Positions 43,227-50,919 of a DNA stretch of 64,000 nt are shown piece after piece. Every line of letters begins with the position of its first letter. The stretch's first letter is position 1. The DNA comes from Sycobia sp. Sy_11. Lineage: Eukaryota; Arthropoda; Insecta; Hymenoptera; Epichrysomallidae. Where the stretch lies: the NCBI GenBank assembly GCA_018907035.1, contig JACCIC010000038.1, positions 1,950,001-2,014,000 of the forward strand. Direction: 5' to 3'. The notes under the pieces are model-generated. The model made no database searches. It was not told the origin of the DNA and saw nothing but the letters and a program-made list of their open reading frames with translations. The translations under genes were made by a program, and so were the position numbers.

Positions 43227-45986
43227 AATATTTAAATAATGAGCGGTTCTTACAAATTTGTGATTGTACTAATTTTTATTAGATGTTCTTGTTCCATTGT
43301 GAATATAAAACATATACACGTTATATTTTACATTAAAGTTTTATTAGAAAGAAATACCATTTCCATATGTTATATCAAACCTTAAGGGATAAACGGGGAT
43401 AAAATGAGTTGTTTTGTAGTGTTATCCGATATTAACTTCCGATTTTCTAACCTTATTATTTATTTAAAGTTTGATTTTTGTTTTAGATAGTTGCACCTGA
43501 AAAATTCATAAATAACTATTTCCTTGTTTTAACTTACAGTCTAAGTCACACCTTCGCCGCTTGTTTCTGTTCTCAGGTTTTCAAAAGTAATACAGTCCAT
43601 CCTAGTACACTATACAATAAAGACTAATTACAATCCTCATTACAAGTTACAATACAACCCTTGCTTTCGCCTTGGGCCATAATCCGTAAACCTCTCATTT
43701 CATAAATAAAGTATTTCCGTATCTGGTAAGAAATGTACTAATTTTACCACACCATAAGTAAAGCACATATTTTACTCCCTTCCAGCATGTAGTAAAATGA
43801 ACGATTTACGCCCTAGTCATGTAAGAAAAGAAAATCAAAACTAATCACACATTGAACCAGGTTGAACCTGGTTGAACCAGATTGAACATAGCTGATTCTG
43901 ATTAATCCTTGGTTAATCTAATTTGATCTAACCAGGCATCAGCAATCTCTCCTTTAACATCAGAGCACAAAACTCACTTTGTTACTTGTTAGAAGTTATT
44001 AAAATTTCGAACTTTTACATGTGGTGTACTAATCTTATACCCTGGGTGTATAATCTAATAGTTTGAAGAGTGAATATTTTTTCTATTTTTATGAAATTAA
44101 TAATTTAATTAATAATTAATTTTGTTGTAAATAATTAGATATTATTAAGCTAAGTCAATACGGAGAATGCTATTTTAGATTTAAATAAATTTATTTATTA
44201 AATATTGTTGAACTTGTCAATCAGTCAATGTAAGGAAAACTAATTTATATTTTAGAATTAAAAAACAATTCTTTTGTTGTTTTAAAACTTGTGTAAATAA
44301 GATCCTAGGCTTGGGGCTCTTGGATATCTACGAAAAGACTACCTATATTGTAGCCTGTTAAATGATTCAATAAACTAATAATTAAAGCAATGATTGAATA
44401 TTAACTTACTTTTCTAAATATAACCGAAGTACCATGATAATCAAATTCACTACCAGGCCACATCATGACACCACTATGTCTGCCTTTCCCAGCTCTTTCA
44501 TTGAGAGTCTAAAATGTTTAAACAAAATAAATAAAATCTTTTCATACTTATTATAATAAAAATCTTGATTTAAAATGCTATAATCTTTAAAAAACACAAA
44601 CCCATATAGGAAGGATATCGTTATTGTAATGATATAATTCTGGTGAGGACTTAAAAGATTTATTCAATGTTTGATTATAATATTCATTATCTATAACTCC
44701 ATGATTTTCTATATAAAAACCAGTAGATACAGAATAGTGATTTGGGAAAGTTTTTGTTACAAAAACATTTTTCATGTAATCAGCAGAAGTTCCCAAATTT
44801 TTCAGTTTGTTAAGATAAGGTGTCATATTTTTATCAAAATAATCATATCTGGAAACAGTTATAACTTTTAATATTGTAATTGTACTTCAAAAGAATATAT
44901 GTTATATTGTTATAAAGTCTTTAGTTTAGGAATTAAAAGCTTTCTTAATTTTACGTAACTCAAACTCAACTTTTTAAACAAAAAATTTGATTGGTGCTTG
45001 TATTTGGTTTCCTATAAGTGCATTTTGTTACTTGAATATAACAAATAATGTATATTAAAAATTCAAGTGTAGGAAAACAAGTTTCTAGATCATTTGATAC
45101 AGTTTCATTACCTATATCATCTTATATAATAGAAGCAATTCTTTACAAATATCAATAAGTAAATAAACAATGTAATACTTCCATTATTACTAAAAATTAA
45201 AAAACAAGATTCATATGATTTCTTGGATAATTATTCATCCAAATTCCTTATCTATATTCAGTATTCTAAAAATATATCTAGTAATTATTAATAATACATG
45301 AAAATGGTAGCACTTTAGAATTAACTATATTTTAAAATTTCATTTTAAGCATTTTTAAAACTCGGTGAGCATTCAATTAAAATATATTATTGTTCTTATT
45401 CTTTTTAAAAATGTGTTTCATATTAATATCTATTTAACAAATAATGTACTTTATTAAATACTAGTTATTTTATTGAAGTATTTTAGGATACATGTTTCTT
45501 AATTCTTAACAATTATATAACGATATTAAAAATTTATTACATATTTTAACATTTTTGCTTAGAGAAATATCACTTACCTTTTAAGCTTATAATTTTTTTA
45601 CCAGTAATTAAAACAGTTATAACTATTATTTTTATATTATGTATTCATAAATTAGTAGAACTCTATAATAACTTATATTGAAATATTTATAAAATTTTAA
45701 TTTATAGAATTTTGTTCTTATGAATTTCTCATAATTTATTGTATGATTAATTTAATGTTAAAATTTAAAGTTTACAAATACAAAATTATGATTTTAAAAA
45801 TTTCTATCATAATAATTTATAAAAAAAATTGATATTCAAAAAAAGCAGTTTTATTAAAATAAGATAAACGAACCTAAATGCATCATAGGAAACAACTATT
45901 AGCTTTGGTAGTTGTACAGATGATGGCTTACTTTCTGCTTTGAAGGTAAAAACTAATACCAAAAACATCCAAAATAGAAAAGTCAT
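22621..45986 (-). CDS. ENPP4/5-like ectonucleotide pyrophosphatase/phosphodiesterase (7 exons)
   Basis: Coding exons 45986-45874, 44848-44602, 44508-44410, 23807-23444, 23369-23160, 23053-22805 and 22721-22621 join in phase through GT/AG borders to give 460 residues, close to the ~450 of vertebrate ENPP4/5. Order: signal peptide (about 1-18), extracellular type I phosphodiesterase domain of the alkaline phosphatase superfamily (about 28-400), one membrane helix (429-447) and a short basic tail. All expected two-zinc-site residues are present: D35, nucleophile T71 in TKTFPNHY, D190 and H194 in PDYHGHG, D236 and H237 in LSDHGM, and H354. I expect an active type I membrane ecto-enzyme. Family members cleave nucleotide phosphodiester or pyrophosphate bonds (ENPP4 uses Ap3A), but the substrate here is not shown. 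Intron 3 is 20.6 kb and packed with transposons; the other introns are 74-1025 bp. The window shows no operon-like neighbour. Confidence 0.9.
22805..23053 (-). CDS. ENPP-like gene, exon 6
   Basis: 249 nt after ATTCTAG. It encodes SEFGIHGYDN with the last zinc ligand H354, then FGIGPAFLPN and the conserved end CLNKYHNEAILYRGI. It ends in phase 1 at GTGAGT. If this donor were skipped the frame would stop after two codons (CE), giving a form without the membrane anchor. Confidence 0.9.
23160..23369 (-). CDS. ENPP-like gene, exon 5
   Basis: 210 nt between TGTCTTAG and GTAAAT. It encodes the region up to RIGPILIIAKVGYVF and WYEKTFNFK. Both phases match, and the 74-bp intron before it is a normal insect size. 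Confidence 0.9.
23444..23807 (-). CDS. ENPP-like gene, exon 4 (metal-site exon)
   Basis: 364 nt after TTTACAG, starting PWNITASW. It carries EEPDYHGHGIG (D190, H194) and VVHLSDHGM (D236, H237), four of the zinc ligands, and ends in phase 1 before GTATAA. Confidence 0.93.
24015..25094 (+). repeat. gypsy-1 left LTR, 3'-truncated
   Basis: Matches 33763-34856 almost throughout (both contain a (GA)n tract, several (GT)n tracts and AATAAA, here at 25006-25011) but diverges after GGTAGACGCGGAG. It therefore lacks the LTR end and the primer binding site. Open frames inside are LTR sequence, not genes. Confidence 0.9.
25095..25322. other. AT-rich segment between truncated LTR and mariner E
   Basis: AT-rich sequence unlike any LTR leader. 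No primer binding site is recognised. Confidence 0.4.
25323..26499 (-). mobile_element. mariner family E element (1177 bp) inside gypsy-1
   Basis: The terminal inverted repeats are TCAGGTATGTGAATAAGTC at the left and TTAGGAGTGTGAATCAGTC read inward from the right, both continuing TTTCCCGTTTTTT. TA follows the right end (26500-26501); the left duplication reads TT. The element carries one nearly open transposase on the minus strand. Confidence 0.9.
25398..26333 (-). pseudogene. mariner E transposase, one stop and an internal deletion
   Basis: One reading frame runs from MKMSKFEPSRRHL at 26333 to 25398, interrupted only by a TGA at 25973-25971 in the linker between the DNA-binding and catalytic halves, where related elements have Trp. 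The catalytic triad is complete: IVTGDEKW, LQHDNARPH and PYSPDVAPSDYH, with 34 residues between the last two Asp (D,D34D). The stretch after WWDQLGF is about 40 residues shorter than in relatives, an in-frame deletion just before LQHDNARPH. It is one of the best preserved transposases in the window, but the stop and deletion should inactivate it. Confidence 0.9.
27727..27918. repeat. tandem repeat, ~73-bp unit, 2.6 copies
   Basis: Unit beginning ATAACCAAAATACGTATAAA and containing TAACAGAATA.ATAGCTG.TAC. Copies start near 27727, 27800 and 27873, with increasing divergence and a truncated last copy. Confidence 0.85.
28382..28470. repeat. tandem repeat, ~23-bp AT-only unit
   Basis: About four copies of TTTTAATAACTAATAACTAA, nearly free of G. 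Confidence 0.9.
28836..30718 (+). pseudogene. gypsy-1 gag, broken
   Basis: Starts at ATG 28836 and keeps one frame to 29693 with stops at 29052 and 29218. It includes a retrotransposon gag core (FSGGPKEDVKEFIDRLEE, then LKLIPGILSGTARIWA, about 29365-29510). Other frames continue, with an Arg/Ser/Pro-rich linker (29990-30270) and a zinc-knuckle region at 30498-30610: CWTCKTTGHWADRC fits CX2CX4HX4C, and a second knuckle, CYNCGEKDVTTLNC, has Val instead of His. It would have packaged the element RNA. Several stops and shifts make it non-functional. Confidence 0.8.
30683..33353 (+). pseudogene. gypsy-1 pol (PR-RT-RNaseH-partial IN), broken
   Basis: 30683-31789 encodes the protease (IDPGARKSYV, where D-S/T-G is usual) and reverse transcriptase palm with KIDLSQAYHQI (catalytic Asp present) and LPYGLTNAPASF. 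The frame breaks inside the YxDD motif at 31775-31786. 31790-32613 continues with the thumb and RNase H (ILQTDTGSYALGAVL, KECLAVFCAVEK, VITDHSCLKWL). A run of C at 32562-32572 marks another shift. An integrase zinc finger (GHFGVEKTAH, HCPEC) follows at 32820-32945, but sequence stops matching integrase after IIGPF near 33009, so the DDE catalytic core is missing. A basic tail ends at 33353. Confidence 0.85.
33354..33749. other. gypsy-1 3' non-coding region
   Basis: AT-rich TTATA-type sequence (33370-33490), then moderately GC-rich sequence up to the polypurine tract. No env-like frame is seen. Confidence 0.5.
33750..33762 (+). promoter_or_regulatory. gypsy-1 polypurine tract
   Basis: GGGAGGGGGAATT directly precedes the right LTR start (TGTAACCG at 33763). 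This is the usual place for plus-strand primer formation. Confidence 0.75.
33763..34913 (+). repeat. gypsy-1 right LTR (1151 bp)
   Basis: Complete LTR TGTAACCG...GCCGTTACA. It contains (GA)n at about 34379-34402, several (GT)n tracts, AATAAA near 34765, and an AG|38 nt|GTAAGT arrangement near its end (34845-34888). Open frames at 34001-34500 are LTR-internal. Confidence 0.9.
34914..35261. other. short gene-free AT-rich stretch
   Basis: Nothing recognised. Confidence 0.5.
35262..35350. repeat. (ATCAT)n / (CCATC)n pentanucleotide microsatellite
   Basis: Repeats of TATCA, then CCATC, then TATCA again. The Helitron starts inside its last units. Confidence 0.9.
35344..36185 (+). mobile_element. 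non-autonomous Helitron (842 bp)
   Basis: Starts with TCATACTAATTTATAAAG after A and ends with CTAG before T, the Helitron pattern A|TC...CTRR|T. The 5' end is followed by TTTGTTTGTACGCGATAACC and ACTACTGAACCGATT, sequence typical of widespread insect Helitrons. Near the 3' end, TCTCGGGCGAAGCTGAGA can form a short hairpin. There is no Rep/helicase frame. A (CT)n tract lies at about 35770-35812. Confidence 0.75.
36187..36242. repeat. (TA)n microsatellite directly after the Helitron
   Basis: About 26 TA units beginning one base after the Helitron end. Confidence 0.95.
36243..36904. other. gene-free AT-rich stretch with TTGATTCAAGAAAATATT-type motifs
   Basis: From about 36457 (ACACTGAGAAAAAAATTT) the sequence repeats variants of TTGATTCAAGAAAATATTT in both orientations. 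Similar motifs return at 61660-61920. Probably an old AT-rich dispersed repeat; no gene. Confidence 0.4.
36905..37200 (+). repeat. unclassified dispersed repeat R290, copy 1
   Basis: About 290 bp matching 42745-43015 in reverse complement, with shared blocks such as AATAATTTTGAGTTTAG, GTTGTAGATCCTA and ACCAGG.AC.CAAA.TTT. By eye identity is roughly 70-80%. No coding content or terminal repeat is recognised. Confidence 0.7.
37201..38189. other. gene-free AT-rich stretch
   Basis: AT-rich with one less AT-rich patch (37740-38000). No credible frame. Confidence 0.45.
38190..38889 (-). mobile_element. mariner family A remnant, copy 2
   Basis: The minus strand encodes the family A transposase from the helix-turn-helix (38889) to the C-terminal KYEYEPIA region (about 38190). 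Both ends of the element are missing. It joins head-to-head with a family B fragment at about 38889-38890, where AATTCC runs into ATGAGATTAATGG. Confidence 0.85.
38339..38695 (-). pseudogene. mariner A transposase, catalytic half
   Basis: A 118-codon open piece with INKEYYLSVMRRLHEAMRLK and WFLHYDNALPHIAL, which holds the second catalytic Asp. It stops at a TAG right after IVPQPLY, where the third-Asp motif should begin; that motif (DLAPCDFWLF) continues in the same frame after the stop. Upstream the frame is shifted. Inactive. Confidence 0.82.
38890..39892 (+). mobile_element. mariner family B, 5'-truncated copy 2
   Basis: Starts within the transposase (at GAGATTAATGGTG, the REINGD region) and runs to the complete right terminal repeat, TTAGGTTTTCTAATATCTCC read inward from 39892, followed by TA. 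The 31 bp beyond the TA match the DNA just outside the left end of copy 1 (17650-17680). Confidence 0.9.
38982..39795 (+). pseudogene. mariner B transposase, second copy
   Basis: An open piece at 38982-39383 has HVASRDISQEMRISHQI, LTQKNLLDRVNACDVLLKR and MVTGDEKWIMYDN (first Asp). A stop at 39381 and others near 39478 and 39717 interrupt it. The same frame at 39504-39719 keeps VFHQDNARPHTS and PYSPDIAPSDYH, with 34 residues between the catalytic Asp (D,D34D). All three catalytic Asp survive, but stops and the missing N-terminus inactivate it. Confidence 0.88.
39975..40140. repeat. two ~90-bp imperfect tandem units
   Basis: ACTCGTTGAGGA.GGATA.CT.TCGAG occurs at about 39984 and 40075, each followed by similar sequence (GAATC.AAA.CTACCGA.CGA). 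The origin is not recognised. Confidence 0.7.
40141..40993. other. gene-free AT-rich stretch
   Basis: Nothing recognised beyond a weak inverted motif (TCGGAGAAAATACGCCTC / TCTCCGAA) near 40360-40390. Confidence 0.4.
40994..41133. mobile_element. piggyBac-like MITE (140 bp)
   Basis: Perfect 18-bp terminal inverted repeats CCTTTAGACTGCCGGCAT / ATGCCGGCAGTCTAAAGG flanked by TTAA on both sides (40990-40993, 41134-41137). There is no coding capacity. The terminus resembles that of the 475-bp MITE at 6891-7365. Confidence 0.88.
41134..42154. other. gene-free AT-rich stretch
   Basis: Contains motifs (ATTTAAAACGAACGAATATTTTG and relatives) also seen near 60910-60980 and 63660-63770, suggesting old dispersed AT-rich repeats. 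No gene. Confidence 0.4.
42155..42385 (-). repeat. repeat Y, copy 1, with CAGAGATAATAA terminus
   Basis: Read on the minus strand it starts CAGAGATAATAAGGGGAGAT and continues CGCCGATGCCCATG; about 210 bp match 51886-52095 in inverse orientation with more than 85% identity by eye. The first 30 bp also match the ends of the large palindrome at 46811-51820, so both probably belong to one transposon family. Confidence 0.75.
42386..42744. other. gene-free stretch
   Basis: Average composition up to 42520, AT-rich after it. No frame or motif recognised. Confidence 0.45.
42745..43015 (-). repeat. unclassified dispersed repeat R290, copy 2
   Basis: The reverse complement matches 36905-37200; see that entry. 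Confidence 0.7.
43168..43222. repeat. (TA)n microsatellite
   Basis: About 27 TA units. Confidence 0.97.
43223..44409. other. gene-free end of intron 3
   Basis: AT-rich. It holds a cluster of TTGAACC(A/T)GG dyads (43852-43890) and a degenerate copy of the palindrome terminus (43933-43965, GGCATCAGCAATCTCTCCTT). Confidence 0.5.
44410..44508 (-). CDS. ENPP-like gene, exon 3
   Basis: 99 nt (33 codons) between TTTTAG and GTAAGT. It encodes TLNERAGKGRHSGVMMWPGS and on to GTSVIFRK, the conserved substrate-pocket region of ENPP4/5. The 20.6-kb intron follows. Confidence 0.92.
44602..44848 (-). CDS. ENPP-like gene, exon 2 (nucleophile exon)
   Basis: 247 nt after acceptor TTTCCAG. It completes DAFRYDYFD across the junction and encodes TKTFPNHYSVSTG with nucleophile T71 and the phosphate-contacting N74. 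It ends in phase 0 before GTTTGTG. Confidence 0.92.
44849..45873 (-). other. intron 1 of the ENPP-like gene
   Basis: 1025 bp of AT-rich sequence between AG|GTTCGT and TTTCCAG. No repeat or gene is recognised inside. Confidence 0.8.
45874..45986 (-). CDS. ENPP-like gene, exon 1 (signal peptide)
   Basis: Begins at ATG with A at -3 and encodes MTFLFWMFLVLVFTFKAES, a clear signal peptide with probable cleavage near A18. It continues to LIVVSYDAF, which holds the first zinc ligand D35. It ends in phase 2 (AG|GTTCGT). This start was chosen because upstream ATGs lie in short or out-of-frame ORFs. Confidence 0.88.
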
Positions 45987-46009
45987 TTCGTTGAATGCAT
46001 TTCATACAT
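45983..46009 (-). promoter_or_regulatory. 8-codon upstream ORF overlapping the ENPP start codon
   Basis: ATG at 46009 opens an 8-codon frame whose TGA overlaps the main ATG as ATGA. A possible 3' splice site (TTTACTTTAG, ending at 46014) would place both at the start of an exon. Such an arrangement can lower translation or allow reinitiation. The role here is inferred. Confidence 0.35.
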
Positions 46010-46013
46010 ACAC

Positions 46014-46810
46014 CTAAAGTAAATTATTTTTATGAAAATTTTTTACATCTAATAAAAAAATAATACATTTATTGCTGGTCTTATTTAATTTGACATTTTA
46101 TTACTTTTGATTATGTACGAAACTTACACCTTTTAATGATTATAATGAATCAGATTAAATTCAATTGAAAAACAATTTAAATAAAATTATAGAAATAAGT
46201 AAAAAAACTGCTACGATTTGAAAAGAGAATACTTGTGAACTTTGTGGACCTTTATTTATTATCTCTGGAAAGTAAATATAGCAATTTATTTTTAATACTA
46301 TAAATTTTTGAATTTTTTGCAGACTATAATGAAAATAATCAAAATTGATAGATTAATAACCTACAATTTGCAAAACAACTAATTCTACTATAATTTGTCT
46401 CGAACAATAAATATTTTGTGCCTTAAAATTATATAAATATAAACAAATATTTTAAATTCTCAGAAATTTTATTAGGAATTTTCATTATGTTATGCTTTAG
46501 AATTGAGGCAAAAGGTTCTTTCTCTGCTATTTTCCACAGGGTATTTTTATCTAATTTAGAAAAATAACTATAAATTTTATAATAATTTTATTGATTGCGT
46601 AATTATCGATGGATGTCTAAATCTTGGAAAAAGCTTAAATTGCAATAACTTAAATAATAATGAGTTTAATATTTGATAATAGAGAATATAAAGAATAAAT
46701 ATTAAATTAAAAACTAAATTTCTTGACATAAATACCACTTTTGAATTTTGGACTCTTTCGAACGTATGCTTTCGAAAGGTGAAAAATACCTGAAATCCCA
46801 GCAATATAAC
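46014..46810 (-). other. upstream region of the ENPP-like gene
   Basis: AT-rich, without a clear TATA box or initiator. The transcription start cannot be placed; it may lie further upstream if the 5' UTR is spliced at 46014. Confidence 0.4.
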
Positions 46811-47672
46811 CAGAGATAATAAAAAGAGATTGCCGATGCCATATACGAAAGGCTCGACTATTTTCGAGCGCCGGGATCGTGCGCCCTCAGCAGGCTCAAC
46901 TGCTACACTAACGCGCCAACGCGACGTCACAGCTACGTCAGCATAAATTAATATGCGCATTTGCCTACGTCACGAGCTGTGACGTAGACATTAAATATAT
47001 ATCGATATAGTTATACGCTTTTGTCAAATGCGACGTTGTCGTTTTCGTTTATATCATTACAGAGGCTAAGCCACAACATCTAATATGCGCACGAGAATCA
47101 AAAAGCAATTCAGACCCAGCTCCGATGCCAGCTTTATCATGCAGACGAATTTTTGATTCTGCAGAAAATCAAGACTTTCCTTTCTTCCATTGTAGAAATT
47201 TCAAATTGAGTCTTATGATTTTGTGCTAAAATGGATATTCTTTAATTAATTTAAAAAATTTGATTTTAATTTTTAGTGCTTATATTATATTGTAGTAAAT
47301 AACGCGTAGGAACAAAAAGAGAAAATATATTAATTGTCTCAAATAATAAAAATATAAATAATAATTAAAAATCAAAAATACTCTGTATTATTACTTATTG
47401 GTATGATATACATATTGATAAACAATTCGTGTAATTCCGATTTAACACAAAGATTAATCTAAATCATAGAGTCATTTTCTGTATACATTAATAACGAAAT
47501 TATTCTGTTTGTTTATTTATAATATTGCAGTGATTGTGGACATAACCTCACTTATGATGAGATTATCTATTGAAGAAATTGTTAAAAAAAATTATCTGAA
47601 TTACTTATGTATATTCTAGAGTAATTGCAATAATTTATTTTATTCTGAAAATTATAGTATCATATTTTAAAG

Positions 47673-47731
<59 letters not shown>

Positions 47732-48165
47732 TTGAAACAGAGATGTTTCGAACAACTTGTCAGATTTATATAAAAAACTGATAAAAATTCTGGATAGATA
47801 GATTAAGTGTAGATTTTGAGTCGTTGATTACTAATATTATAGTGATTGATAACAAAAAAAGGTTTTGGAACAAATTGAATAAAAAAATATAGATCATATC
47901 AAAATATAATACTTAATTTCCATGCAATTTTTCTCTAAAAGCAAAAAATAAAATCGAATACAAAACAATCAATTGAAAAAGAAATTGCAGTAAAAAATTT
48001 GGTGAAAAAAAATGTGAGATAAAAAAAATTATATAAATCAAACCAGTTTAAAAAAACGTAAGAAAAAAATCCAAAAAAAAGTAGTTAAAAAATAAAAAAA
48101 ATTTTTTGAATGAAACTGATTTCAACGAAATAGATTAAAAGAAAATTGGTTTTAAAAAATGTAAA
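46811..48165 (+). repeat. outer palindrome, left arm
   Basis: In order: CAGAGATAATAA terminus, a GC-rich 100 bp with an A-box-like TAGTGTAGCAG on the minus strand, a cluster of ACGTCA motifs (46921-46985), the shared 370-bp core (about 46985-47350), AT-rich sequence, (TA)n at 47677-47729 and poly-A-rich sequence. The right arm mirrors this order. Confidence 0.9.
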
Positions 48166-48723
48166 AAAAAGTACGAAATGTCGATAGACTACTACCGTAT
48201 AATAAACTGCTTATTATTTCTGCTAAACTATACATGCTGTTATTTATGAGGATACATATAAAATGCATTTAGCCATTTGTTTTAATGGTCCATAGTTGTT
48301 AGCTGTAATTTCATTACATAATTTATTTTTTGTCAAGCTACTTCGGAATATTTCCGAAAAATATTTTATAAATATTGCTCTTATATACGAATATTTTTTT
48401 GTTTTTCTACGAAAACATTTACATATATGATATAAATATTTTTAGTTTATGAATTAAAAATCTACAAATGTATTATTATTAGCTAAAATAATAGTAATAA
48501 ACGGCAATGAATGAATAGAATAAAACTTATGTTTTATATAAAATTGGTTGATAGATAGATCTCTTAAAAATAAAATTTTTTATGTACAGCTGGTTCCGTT
48601 AACTATTTTAGAAGCTACGATATTTAGAAACAATGTTCGGAGATCTTTTTGGATCTGCGAGGATCGCCGGACCACTTTGAGGGTACAAAAATCTGACATT
48701 TTTGTACATGATTTACATAATTT
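48166..48723. other. left part of the palindrome spacer
   Basis: Single-copy within the window; AT-rich with a short GC-richer patch at 48590-48680. No gene is seen. Confidence 0.5.
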
Positions 48724-50334
48724 ACATAGAGTAGATTATTAAAATAAATATAAATGAAAAGTATGCTCTTTGAATGTGAAGGAAACTAGGAATAATTTAT
48801 GTGATTTATGAATTATATTTAGTACGTAGTATCACAGATATGGGTTGATTAACTACGCTGACATTAAAATCTACCTTATACTTGTATTTTTTAATATATG
48901 TTTGACCTCATGTCATTACTTATAATTATTTAAAATACTTATACATTTTTTATTGATAATGCATATTGTATAAAATACAAAACTTTAAATTCTATCCTAT
49001 TGTAAAACGTTGTAGAATGTAAATCTCATATATTGTAGTTATAATTTAGATAACGTATAACTTTTAAACTTAGTTTTTTAACTAAGTTAAAAAACTTCTA
49101 TACTTTTATTTTATTTTATTTTAGCATTTAATTTCAAGAATTTCATTTTCCATTTTTGATTTATATTGTTATTTATATTTTTATTATTTAAGACAATTAA
49201 TGGATTTTCTCTTTTTGTTCCTATGCGTTATTTACTACAATATAATATAAGCATTAAATATTAAAATTACATTTTTTAAACTAATTAAGGAATATCCATT
49301 TTAGCACAAAATCATAAGTCTCAGTTTAAAATTTCTTTTGCAAAAGAAATTTCTTTTTTCTATTTTGAGTCTTGATTTTTTGCAGAATGAAAATTCGTCT
49401 GCATTGTTAAGCTGGCATTGGAGTTTGGGCCTGAATTGCTTTTGGAAACACGTGCGCATATTTGATGTGTTTTGGCTTAGCTTCTGTATGATTTAAATGA
49501 AAACAGCAACGTCGCAGCTCGTGACGTAACAATAACTATATATATAGACATAGTTGTACGCTTCTGTCCAATGCGACGTTGCTGTTTTCGTTTAAATCAT
49601 ACGGAGGCTAAGCAAAATAATACCAATATGCGCACGAGCATCAGAAAACAACTCAGACCCAAACTCCCATGCCAGCTTCATAATGCAGACGAATTTTTGA
49701 TTCTGCAGAATATCAAAACTTCCTTTCTTTCATTGTAGAAATTTCAAATTGAGACTTATGATTTTGTGCTAAAATGGATATTCCTTAATTAGTTTAAAAA
49801 ATGTCATTTTAATATTTAATGCTTATATTATATTGTAGTAAATAACGCTTAGGAACAAAAAGAGAAAATCCATTAATTGTCTTAAATAATAAAAATATAA
49901 ATAATAATATAAATCAAAAATGGAAAATGTAATTCTTGTAATTAAATGCTAAAATTAAAAAATAAAATTAAATAAAAACATAGAAGTTAAAAAGTTATAT
50001 GTTATCTAAATTATAACTACAAGAGATAAGATTTACATTCTACAACATCTTACAATAGGATAGAATTTCAAGTTTTGTATTTGCTGCAATATGCATTATC
50101 AATAAAAAAATGTATAAGTACTTTAAATAATTATAAGTAATAACACGAGCTTAAACATATAATCAAAAAATACGAGTATGACGTAGATTTGAATGTTAAC
50201 ATAGTTGATCTACCCATGTCTCTGATACTACGTATTAAATATAATTCATAAATCACATACATTTTTCCTAGTTTCCTTCACATTCAAAGAGCATACTTTT
50301 CATTTCTATTTATTTTAACCTACTCTATATTGTT
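48724..50334. repeat. inner palindrome
   Basis: Arms 48724-49516 and 49572-50334 are inverted copies with visible divergence, around a 55-nt apex. The inner 370 bp of each arm is a diverged copy of the outer-arm core (GTCTGCAT...AAGCTGGCAT; GCGACGTTG.TGTTTTCGTTT). At 50335-50415 a further about 80 bp resembles another stretch of the outer arm (GTGTAATTCCGATTTAAC). Confidence 0.85.
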
Positions 50335-50415
50335 ACTTATTGACATTTTAAACAATTAGTGTAATTCCGATTTAACCCAAAGATTGGTCTAAAACATAGA
50401 GTCCTTTTCTGAATA

Positions 50416-50879
50416 ATTTTTACATTTTTTAAAACCAATTTTTTTTAATCTATTTCGTTGAAATCAGTTTCATTCAAAAAACTTTTTTTATATTTTAACT
50501 ACTTTTTTTTGGATGTTTTTCTTATGTTTTTTTAAACTGGTTTGATTTATATAATTTTTTTTATCTCACAATTTTTTTCACCAAATTTTTTACTGCAATT
50601 TCTTTTTCAATTGATTGTTTTGTATTCGATGTTATTTTTTTCTTTTAGAGAAAAATTGCATGGAAATTAAGTATTATATTTTGATATGATCTATATTTTT
50701 TTATTCAATTTGTTCCAAAACCTTTTTTTGTTATCAATCACTATAATATTAGTAATCAACGACTCAAAATCTACACTTAATCTATCTATCCAGAATTTTT
50801 ATCAGTTTTTTATATAAATCTGACAAGTTGTTCGAAACATCTCTGTTTCAATGATATATATACATATATATATATATAT

Positions 50880-50919
<40 letters not shown>

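Larger units (their letters stand above)
23808..44409 (-). other. intron 3 of the ENPP-like gene (20.6 kb)
   Basis: Bounded by AAA|GTAAGT (donor, 44409) and TTTACAG|CCA (acceptor, 23808), phase 0. It contains the antisense gypsy element 1, an internal mariner, a Helitron, a mariner A/B chimera, a MITE and unclassified repeats. Conserved phase and intact flanking exons suggest it is still spliced. Confidence 0.85.

Noticed and set aside
46577..46960. A 127-codon minus-strand frame upstream of the ENPP gene
   Set aside because: It runs from the palindrome arm into AT-rich flank with no protein-like features.
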